Of a stretch of 64,000 nt of DNA, positions 24,873 through 34,518 are shown piece after piece. The position numbers and the translations under genes were made by a program. The stretch comes from Neospora caninum Liverpool (lineage: Eukaryota > Apicomplexa > Conoidasida > Eucoccidiorida > Sarcocystidae). Within the stretch, counting starts at the first letter, position 1. Every line of letters starts with the position of its first letter. The stretch is taken from positions 2,666,001-2,730,000 of the forward strand of contig NC_018398.1 in NCBI RefSeq assembly GCF_000208865.1. The letters are read 5' to 3'. The notes beneath the pieces are model-generated. The model had not been told where the DNA came from. It did not search any database and saw only the letters and a list, made by a program, of their open reading frames with translations.

Positions 24873-27800
24873 CTAATTCCCAGACACCGGCTCCATAGCC
24901 TTCCAGCGTGGTCCCGCGAAACCCGACCTTACCCGGGAGGTTTTGCTCGACAGCAAAGCGTAGAGCTCGTCTTCACTGATGACATCGGCCGGATCGACGC
25001 CTTCTGGGATCCCGCTGACTAGTCTGCGGACTGTCTTGGGCGCTCCAAGATCCACTTCGATGTCTCCCCAGTCGTCGTCTGAGTCGTCTACGTGCTCCTG
25101 TGCGAACTGCTCGAGTGTTTCTTCGTCAACGATCTCGAATGCCCCGTCCCGGTCGGCGTCTTGTTCGGGCTTCGTCGCTTCCGCCGCAAAGGAAAGCGTC
25201 TCTCTCGGAGGGCCGCCTGCTTCGCCCCGCATGGCCCGACGCTGCAGCTTCACGGGTAGCTCTGCGAGAATGCGCCGCCATTGCTCCCTTCGTCCGAGAC
25301 CAAGTTTTTCTCCTGCGTCGTGCAGCTGGAAAGACACCGCGCAACGGAGAGGAACCAGAACATCGAGCGCACGTCTGTTGCAACTTCGGGGAAAAGAAAC
25401 AAACAACCCACTGAGAAACCCGTGACGTGTCGCGGCCGACGCCAACGGGATCGCATCGAACGCACCTTGGCCCAGTCTACGCCGTCGAGGTCTTCAGCGT
25501 GCGCGTCGATAAAGCGGAGAAGCGTCGCGACGACGGCGTCATCCCTGCCACTGACCATGCCGCTTCGCACCTGAAATGGAAGGAGTGGAAAACAGCATAC
25601 GCCAGAGACCGAAACGTTCTTTTTTGAAAGCGAACCTGCAGCTGCAGAGAATGACGCCACAGCCACATTTCAAGAAACCCCAGACGCCAGACCTCGAAAG
25701 CCACGCGCATGCAGCCAAGAAAACCAAACGGTGCCGAGAGTGATTCGCACACCGCGCTGCGCCGGCGACAGTTGAGGATCTTTGCTTTCCTCCCGCGGAT
25801 GTCCCTCCACAAGCACGCGCCGGAGACAAACCCCCTGGCCCTTTTCCAGGGGGGCGGAACTCACGAGCGCTCCGACGCCGTTCACGAATGCGCTCGGCTT
25901 CACAGAGACGCGGGGCGGCGCTGCGGCAAAGCGCACGTCGCCCACGAGAGCCGGCGCAGGAGAGGCCAGAGAACGGAGCGCGCCGGCAGGGTCTGCTGAC
26001 GCTCGAGCGGATGCGGAGTGCGTCTCTGCGAGCACCGCTGTGCGTTGCGGCTGCTGAGCGAGTTGGAAAATCGGCAACGGCGCAGAAGGAGGCTGAAGAG
26101 AAGCGGCCGAGGGGGAAGTGGGGAACGGTTCAGAGGAGGGAGATAGAGCCGCGGAGGAGGGGGAAAGAGGGGAGGAGGGGGAAAGAGCGGAGGAGGCGAC
26201 GCCCGCGGGAGAGAACAAGGCAGCACGAGCAAGCTCGAGGAGCCGCCGAATTGCCGGCGAAGAGCGATGGAGCGTGGGAGCGAGGTGGACACTGAAGAAG
26301 AGAAAGGACGCGAGGTGGCCGAGGGACGCTTCGTCCCAGGATTTCCTGACACACACACACACAGCCAGGAAGCACAGAAGGCGTGAAACCCGGAGAAGGG
26401 AAACCGAGGGACTCGAAAACGGGCGCGTGAAGGGCGCCGCGCAGGAGACAAACGGGGAGATGTCGTGCTGTGTCGAGAAGAGACTGGTTTCAACTCACCT
26501 TTTTTCGAGGTGCGCGGCGGCGTCTGTGAGAAAGGTCGCGTCGGCGGCGCCCAAGTGCGCAAGACTAGCTGTGATCCACACCAGTTCCGCGAGCGAGCAT
26601 TGCCCTCGGGCCAGAAGCACGGGGACGAGACGCAGGTGATCTGTACAGACACAGACTGCCGACTCGGTTCGCACTGCAACAAACCGCAGACGTGCTCTTG
26701 TGCCGAGGAGCGGCGCCACCACAGACACGGCACTGGCGCTGCCTTGCTTCACCTGAATCTACCACGGCCGCCGTCACGCGCGCGCACGGACTTCTTTCCA
26801 CCTTCGTTCCTGTGTCGCACCCCGGAGCGAGGTTCGTCGCGTGGCGAGTCCGACGCCTGCCGAGGGCTGCGTGGAGAGGCTTCGATCGACAGGCAGGATC
26901 GTCCGCCTCGAGGCACGCCCTTACATGCTATGAGAGTGAAACGTGAACCTAAGCACGAGTGAACAAACTGTTCGTAAAACGTGCACGTTTGTTCTCTTCA
27001 GAGCGTCCTTGCCTATCTGTATCGGCGGCTCTCCATCCGTTCGCTCTGCACGCTGGTCTTCTGGGGCGACCGCTCTCACTCCGGGACTGCGCACGAACTT
27101 ACGCTCCAACAGATCGACGTCGGTGACGCCTGTGATGCTCGAGGCGTGGAGAAGCATGGCGACGTCGACTGCGCGGAAGGCCTTCGTGTCCCTGCGTTTC
27201 CAGAAATCAAAGGCACAAAAGAGCCACAGAAACGAGTCGGCCGGTCGAGGCTTTTCAGCAGCGTGCCGACGGCCGAGGCGAGTTGGAATGCATGATCGAC
27301 CGCCTTTATCGCAGCCGTCTCCTCACGCTGTTTATCTGTGACGCGTGTGTTCTCTTCAAAATACTCCGCAGTCGTGGCGAGGCGACCCCGGCTCCTTCCT
27401 CCCTCCACTCCCCCTTGTGGCGCGTGCACCCTGTTCTACTCTGCTGCGGTTCTTGGTGGGCAACACACATGCAGATGCGCGCGCAAGGTACCAGCACGAG
27501 CGCGGATGTAAACCCTTGCCCACTTGGTTCGTCGCAGTTCGCTGAAGACGCGCCGCGCAAGGTCGACTGCTCGGCTGCCTTGGACGCGAGTGGCGCTCCA
27601 CAGGATCAGGACCAAATCCTGCCGCCTGTAGCCCTCCAGGGATTCCTCCTCGAGCTGCAGGCATGCGGGACAGAGCCCACACGACACCGTTGCGAGTGCA
27701 GGGAAGGACTGCGCCTTGAAAACGACGTGCCGATGCAGCCAGGCATCCTCAACCGCATTTAACAAGTGGTGTTCCTTCTCTCGAAGAGCCGTCCTCGCAA

Positions 27801-30800
27801 CAGGCACGGCCAGTTACTTGTAATCCGCATGCTGCAAGAGACACGCGTACGCCATGACCTCAATATCGGAAGTCCCTTCGGTGCATGTGAATCGACAGAT
27901 GCATACTCGAGACGCACACGAAGATATGCATGTATATGTGTAGAGATGTATTGACATATGCATGTGTAGGTGCCTAGCCGCCAGGTCTATCTTCTGTCTC
28001 CAAAGGGAGGCCCTGAGACGCCTGTTGGGTCGCCTCGAGTAGCCCCGAAAGCCATTGTCTCCCCTGGTCTTTCAAAGAGCCTGGAGGGCGTACTGCGGGA
28101 AAGAGGACGTCGCCAAGGCGCTTGACCGTCGAGTGGCGAGGAACCTTTGTCACGGCCCATGCGCAGAGGGCGAAGTTTTCTCGCCTGAACGTTCCGATTC
28201 TTTTCGTCAAGACGTCTGTGAGCGCGGCGAGAACCGTCTCGTCCATGTAGCCCAGTCGAAGGAAGGCGTACAACAAAACCGTGGCAGTCTGCAGAGCTCG
28301 CCCCCCACACAGCGGCGCAGCGACTCAAGAACGTTCACACGGTAAACGCGCCTCGGCAGGCCCGAAGAGGTCAGGCGCAGAGAAAAACGAGACCGACGGC
28401 AACACTCCAACCTAGACTCCACCCCCTAGCATCGGACACGGACACTGCCGCCTGTCCTGGCCTCTGTCCTGGCCAGTGCAGCCGCCGGCTGCTCCCCACA
28501 CTCGCGGGCAAAAAACGGAGTTTGCCAATTTCAGTTTCGCCGTCGTTCGCAACCCATGAGTGTCCTTACTTGAGCATCGAACGTGTGGGCGCGCCGGCGG
28601 ATCTCGGAGCCGATACCCTCGAAGAGCGGCGCGTGGGGGAGACGCCATTTGGCGAAGGCCCACGCGACGCTACTGAGGCTCTGCCCGGCCATGTCTTGCA
28701 GCTTGTCGACGCATGCGCGCCCGAGCGCCTGGACGGCCTCAGAGACCGCGTCCCTGTCTCCGCCCCTTGTAAGGCCCCGACCGGACCGAGGCCGCAGCGC
28801 CTCTGCGTCGCCCACAGACGAGACCCGCTCGTCCTTCCTCTCGCCCTGAAGGCTGAATCGCTCGCCAAGCGTCGAGCGCTTTGCTTCCCGCGCGCGCAAG
28901 GCGGCGTCGCGCGCCTCCCCCCAGCTATCGGAGAAACGAAACAGCGCAGAGAAGGCGCCCGGCGCCTCTAACGGACCGGCGCCGTCAGAGGCAGTGGACG
29001 TCTCAGCCTCTTCCCCAGAGAGAGAAAGCGACAAGTTGCCTTTCGGCCGGAGACCGACGTTCGCCAGGGCGTACAGACAGATCGACAGTTCCTGCGGAAC
29101 CCACAAAGACACGAGTGAGGCCGAAACAGTGGAGAAACTGGCGCGGTCGAGAAGGTGGAGGCAAACAGCTGGAAAGTGAAAAGATGGGTCCAGTGAACAA
29201 GGCGCACAAGACGGAGGAGCGTCGGACGAAAACGAAAAGGCGGAAGGCGGCAACACCGAAAGAGTCCTGGCAAAGTACGCGGCAACGACGATCCCCCCCA
29301 CTACGCCGGAACAGAAGATTTCTGCAACGCGGGAGCGTGAGGCACGGCAACGACATGTCCCGGCGAATTCAGTGTGCGCGGCGGGGTTCAAACCGTCGGA
29401 CTCCAGTGAAAATGCCAGCTTCTCTCCGAGGTTGTCGCGTGGCCCAGAAGCCGGAAAACCGCGCCATCGCGATGGCAACTCTGCACCAGAGAGACCCGGG
29501 GCGTCTCGGCTCTTCACGTTTCATGGGAGGCGTGCGTTTTCCCAGCCGATCGGGGGCGGCATAGGCACGCTTTTCGCACAAGATCGCTGACGCATCACCT
29601 TCCTTCCCGGGTACAACTCCGAGGGGACCTTGAGACAGCTCGGCCTCGGGATGCAAATCGCGAAGATCAAAACGGACAGCCTCATGTCCGCACCGCAACC
29701 TGCTGTCTGAGGAGCGCGTACCTTGGCCGAGAAGAGGGCAGCGCGGTCCCGGAGAAGAGGAACCACCTTCTCTTTCCAGAATGTTGGATTCGTGTACTTG
29801 CACTTGCTGGTACTCCAGGCGAGTGTCGTGAGGCCAGCCGGCTTCAGCTGGCCAAGCGAGCTCCCGTGTCGCGTGGGCCTTCGCCGCTTCCCGGACCCCT
29901 CGGGAGTTCCCTTCCTTCTGAGGTGGCGCGCCGCCTGGTCCGTCGCGCAAGGAGCCTCAGCGGCTGCGCCGGCGGCTCGGCGAGACGCGAGAGCGGCGGG
30001 CGAGCTGTGCGGGGAGACTGCGGCCTGTCTCCGACCGTCGGGATCGACATTAGAGAATGCTCCGGACTCGCCTGCAGGCGCGGCCGAAGGCTCGTCTGTG
30101 TGGATGTCGACCGCGCGAAAGATCTGAAGAAGAAGCGGCTGGAGGCTCGGGAGCAAATGGAGTCGGAGCCTCGCCAGAGCCCACGGGACAAAGGCGAGAT
30201 CGACTGTTCGCGAGAAGCCGCGAAGCTGCACTGTGAGAGCGAGGTCTTGCAGAAGGCGGAGGAAACTGCAGCGGGCACGCAAAACACGACGGCCAGGACA
30301 GGCGCAGACTAAAAAAGCGAGAGCGTGGCGCGAGGCCCACTGCGTTCCCGCGCGTCTGTGTGGTCCACAGGGAGCACGCGGCGAGATACGCCACAGACGC
30401 CGGGAGACAACCGAAGAAAGGGAAACGCGCGCTGGAAGGCAAACGCACGAAAGGCCGTTCCGCAGCATCTACCAAGGAGTCGAGAGGGAAACAACAAATA
30501 GGCGTAACGGAGGACACACCGAGGCGAGAGTCGCGGCTCGAATCGACGGAGACCCCAGCGGGAAACTGGAAACCGGGCGATACAAGAGCGACAGCCGCCG
30601 ACACCAAAACACGGGGCGACGACAGAGAGGACGGCGACGAGCTGGAGGCGGAGTCGACGGTCCACGAGTTGAAGAAGCTACGCGACGCCACCAAGTGGTT
30701 CCCAAGAGCAACTGGGCAAACACGGAAAGGTGAACGATCGCGGGAAAAAGAACCCGCGGTGCCGTGTTCGGGCTGTTCCAACCCTTGACGTCGCCCACGA

Positions 30801-32289
30801 AAAGGGCCATCTATGCGGATAGAGGGGAGCAAGGGAGATGTATCTCGCGTTGGCCTTCTCAGCGCGCAACAGTTACCTCAGGGTTGGACCTTCTCGTCCC
30901 CTCAGCGCAAATGGAGAGTTGCGCCGTGTCTTGTTCCAATAACTGCGTTCTGCATGCACATTCTTTAGTGCTCTCAGCCTCCACATCCATTTGCCTGATC
31001 CCCCTCAGGACTTACACTTCGTTGGTGACCAGCTGTGCCCATGCGGAGGTCGAGTCTCCTTCGGTTTCTGTTCCTGTCTCCCGACCTGGATATTCCCCCG
31101 TCGATCCCTCGTCAGAGACAGCAGTCCGTCGACTTCGCCGCCAGGAGGCAGGCCGTCTCGGCGTCGTTTTTTTTCTGGTTTCTTCCGCCTCCTTTGCGGC
31201 CAGGATCCGAGCTAAGCTCCGAAGGGCGATCGCTCCGTGGACATCGTCCATCCGCGTCCGGTGTCGAGACACCAGCCGCAGGACTTGATCGACGTAGCGA
31301 GAGGCCTCCAAACGCGCACTCAGATAGCGGTGGAACGGGAGGTTCGAAGCGGTCTCTCGTTGCTGCGTGCGAGTTCGTGCAGAAGCCGAAGAAAAGGAAT
31401 CCGATTCTTGAGTCCTGGGCGCCTGCGTGCACCCGCCCTCGTCTTTTCCCCATATCGCCGCTTCCACGGTGACCTCGCCTTCCTCCCCTGCATCTTCCTC
31501 CCGCCGTTTCGCCTGTCTGTCTCCTTCGCCTTCGGCGTTCCCCTCTTCCTCTTCGTCGTCAAAATCCATGCCTGGGTAAAGAGCCCGAGCGAAGAGGCTC
31601 GTGGTGGCGAGTCTCGTGAGAGAGTCTGCCGCCTCTCCACTCTCGCTCCGACACTCCTTGCTCAGCGGCGGGTGTCGAGACAGCAGAAACGCATGACTGC
31701 CGTGGCGCTTTCGCGGGGCGCCGCTGCGACCGGCTCTCGTCAGCCGCAGGACTGCGGAAGACGAAGACAGGAAAGCAACGTTCCGCAAAGGACAGAGGGA
31801 GCCGAAAGCGTTCTGCGCTGTACTGCAACTTCGAACCGGGAAACGCGGGCCGGCATCGAAAAGAGGAAAAGAGGATGAAAGCGCGCGAGAGGGAGGAGAC
31901 CTGGGAGAGGGAAATGCGAGGCGGGGGCATGATGGATCCAATGTCATCGCAGGCGTCGAAAATTTGAATCGACGACGTGAAGGAGCTTTACCGGGGTAGC
32001 TCGTCCCCGACTCCAGAAAACAGAGAGGCAACTTGCAGATAAAAGGTCTCGCATACCACCCCTCAGGCGAAGCACGAGAGACCAGGAAAATATCATTTGG
32101 GTGAGAATGGAACGATCGCAGTGCAGTCGAAAACGAAGAAAGAGGAAAAAGGTCGTGACGCCATCGGTCTCCGGAGGAAAGACTCCGAACGGTCGAAGAC
32201 GCGGAGCAAACGGGGAGCCGTTGGAGAAGGCAGCAAGCACAGAGAAGGAAGAGAGAGAAGGCGCCGGAGACGAAGAAACCTGTAGACAT
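24873..32289 (-). CDS. Helical-repeat (heptatricopeptide/FASTK-like) protein, probable organellar RNA-binding
   Basis: Resolved exons (minus) are 32289 to about 31016, one ending at 29722, then 29091-28570, 28288-28094, 27831-27524, 27191-27103, 26640-26499, 26345-25751, 25570-25466 and 25325-24873 (TAG stop). The segment about 30100-30800 is coding-like but its splicing is unsettled. Joined exons give repeating helical pairs of about 35-40 residues, such as LSICLYALANVGLR, SVAWAFAKWRL, TATVLLYAFLRLGY, LILWSATRV and VWITASLAHLGAAD. These resemble apicomplexan and FASTK-type organellar RNA-binding repeats. No RAP domain is seen. The chosen ATG (context GGAAAATGT) begins a hydrophobic signal-like stretch, then a Ser/Arg-rich region, a layout typical of apicoplast bipartite leaders; mitochondrial import is an alternative. 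Exon 27831-27524 contains an in-frame TAA at 27814-27816. The exon 26345-25751 carries a long Ser/Pro/Ala-rich insert. A two-gene model split near 27.8 kb is possible. Confidence 0.72.
26120..26200 (+). repeat. Purine-rich tandem repeat inside coding exon
   Basis: Units of GGAGGAGGGGGAAAGAG repeat imperfectly. On the coding (minus) strand they encode Ser-Pro-Ser-Ser-rich segments of the helical-repeat protein. Confidence 0.7.
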
Positions 32290-33181
32290 TTTCCTCTCGC
32301 GAGACACCCGATTGGGAGGATTCACTCGGTCCTCTCTGCGCGGAAGGGCCAAAGGGCGGCAGTCCTGGAAGCCCAGAGGACAGAAGCGCTCCGAGACACT
32401 GACGGGGTGGCCGTGGCGCCGGGGAAAAGAGTTAGGTAGATTCCCGAGACGAAACAGATCCTGGAAAGCAGTTTCGTCTCCGTATCGGTTCTTTGCCTCG
32501 GCACTCGTGCTCCAGCGACGTTTGCCGCCGCAACCGCCTCTCTCCCTGCATCGTTCCTTCCCTCGCCCCTGTCTTTGGGGCCAGAATCCCGGCGAGACTC
32601 CCGCACAGAAAGGCCTCGTCATTTCCCTCCTCATTTGGGGGTTGACCACGGCCAACGCCAAGACGACATCGGAGCGACCGTTGAGGAGCGAGACACTCCT
32701 GCGCGTTTTGTATTCCGCCGCACCAGAAAGAGACACAAAAGGTGCAAAGACACTCCGAGCGCGTTGCCGAGGCGTCTCCCACGGCTGCCTCCACTTCGTT
32801 GCTTTCTACAGCGAGTCCGTGAAGGCGTGGTTCGCTCGGGGCTCTGGGCTGCTGAGTCACGTCAACGTGGCGCCTACGGGACACCTTGACAAGTCCGTCG
32901 CCTTCCAGAGAAACCAGGCAGTGAATCCGAGTCAGACGGACCGCCTCGCAGCTCTGGAGAGGAGGTGCGTGTGAGAACATTGGTCATAAACGCAGCGCGA
33001 ATCTTTTCCAGTCTAGAACAAACCCGCGGCAACGGCAAGACTGTGCATACACCTTGCGCCAAAACAGCACACCCGGCGGACGGATCAGCCGAACGGAATC
33101 ATGCCGGCTGGGAAAAGGGATCGAAGCTAAAGACCAACAGATTCCTTCTGGAAGTCGAGAGTAACATGACGATTCACGTCG

Positions 33182-33586
33182 ATGACGGTGTCGGCCAGTC
33201 GTGAAACCTGGACGATTTCGCAAATGCTCTGCATGCACATTTCAAGGCGCTCTGCGGAGCTGCATGCGCCTCCAGAAGCCCCAGAAAATCGCTTTCGCTT
33301 CCCGGAACTTGAGGCCTGGCGTGAAAATAATGAGGAAATTCTGGATGGTTTGCTTGCAAAACTTGTCACAGGAAGTTACGCCGTCTTGACAGCTGGAATG
33401 GATAAAAGGGTCACTCAGAGAGCGCAGCTGGACGACACCGGACGCGCGTATCGAGAAAATTGCAAGGCTTCCTATCGACCGTGCGTCAATCTGAGCTACG
33501 CGGAAGAAGTTTTCGCAGTTCCCTGTTCGAGTCAGATGCATTCAGTGAAGACGTACCCTATGCGAGAGAAACGCAGTGCCCTGTAG
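33182..33586 (+). CDS. Candidate small ORF, 134 aa, unknown
   Basis: A single ATG-to-TAG frame on the plus strand, opposite to both neighbours. The translation has a balanced composition, with a segment reading FRFPELEAWRENNEEILDGL followed by mixed helix-like residues and several Cys. I recognise no domain. It lies in the promoter region of the helical-repeat gene about 0.9 kb upstream of its start. The opposite strand over 33127-33245 is also open, so this may be a chance ORF or one exon of a longer transcript. Confidence 0.28.
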   Translation: MTVSASRETWTISQMLCMHISRRSAELHAPPEAPENRFRFPELEAWRENNEEILDGLLAKLVTGSYAVLTAGMDKRVTQRAQLDDTGRAYRENCKASYRPCVNLSYAEEVFAVPCSSQMHSVKTYPMREKRSAL

Positions 33587-33735
33587 GGAGCTAGGCGTTG
33601 TCTCACTATTTGAGGAAACGGTGCGGGATGGGTTTCGCGTGGCGAATGGATTTTTGACGCCTCGAAGACCCTGGCAGATGCCTGCCTAGTGTCCGTCTGT
33701 CATGGCTTGTGCATGGGACAGAAAGCACTAACTAG

Positions 33736-34038
33736 CTAGGTTGGCGTCACAAAAAGACTGCGAATGTGCTGACTCCAACTGAACTTTCGGAACACCGGCA
33801 GCGACGTCTGCTTGCTGGGAGACGTGGAATCAGAACCCTTCTTCTCGCAAGAAATCCCAATGTTTCGCAGAAACTCCGCGTAGGGTATCTTGCCCAGAGT
33901 TCCATACACGTCCGCTGACAAGGCACAAAACAGTTGAAAACCGATGAGCAGAACAAATTTGTCGACGGAAAAGCTCTTGCTGTAGTCTATATATGTGGAA
34001 ACGAGTTGCCCATACAACGGAGTGACAATCGGCCCCAT
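33736..34038 (-). CDS. Candidate small membrane-protein ORF, 100 aa
   Basis: Starts at an ATG (MGPIVTPLYGQLV) and ends with TAG. It contains one hydrophobic stretch, FVLLIGFQLFCALSADVYG, that could span a membrane, then a Lys/Ser-rich tail. The bases just before the ATG read GTCGTAG|GTG, so it could instead be the last exon of a spliced gene. No family is recognised. It lies within what would be the ALG11 3' UTR. Confidence 0.28.
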   Translation of the reverse strand: MGPIVTPLYGQLVSTYIDYSKSFSVDKFVLLIGFQLFCALSADVYGTLGKIPYAEFLRNIGISCEKKGSDSTSPSKQTSLPVFRKFSWSQHIRSLFVTPT

Positions 34039-34518
34039 CACCTACGACACGGCCCACATTTCACGACTCCCCGATGCCGTGCGTTCTCCGCCGGTTATTT
34101 CCACTACAGGTGAACGGTAGCCACGCACCGACTGCATTCACTCTTCGCCCACACTGCACCAGGCGCCGGCCCCACGTGTACACCGCGATCCGCGAAGGGA
34201 CGCCGGAGCGACTCTGGCAAAATGGAACATATATCTAAGAGAAATGCACGTTCTGCCTGTCTCCAACTTTGAAAAAGCATAGACAGACTGATCTGCTGCC
34301 GCTTCGGCAGCGATAATTGTGCATTTTCGACGCGCACGGGGCGGCAAGAGAGAGTGGAGGGATTCTGCCCGTGAGTGTCTCTGCAGGAAAAAGGCACTGC
34401 GCGCTGTTGCCTGGAATCTAGGCTCCGCCAGACTTTCTTCGGACGCCCCACTCGAACGCATTGAAGCAGCACGCCGTAGACCGACGATGAACACCAGGCC
34501 CATCATATACGTGAGCTG

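Larger units (their letters stand above)
32290..34518. other. Gap between helical-repeat gene and ALG11
   Basis: It should contain the promoter and 5' UTR of the helical-repeat gene and the 3' UTR of ALG11. The minus-strand frame stays open from the chosen start back to 32736, so a start further upstream cannot be excluded. Two small ORFs (plus 33182-33586 and minus 33736-34038) look more protein-like than chance and are listed separately. Confidence 0.5.

Noticed and set aside
30360..30788. 142-aa plus-strand ORF rich in Lys, Arg, Glu
   Set aside because: It overlaps a coding-like minus-strand segment with a strong splice acceptor, so it is most likely a shadow; kept only as a note on the unresolved segment.
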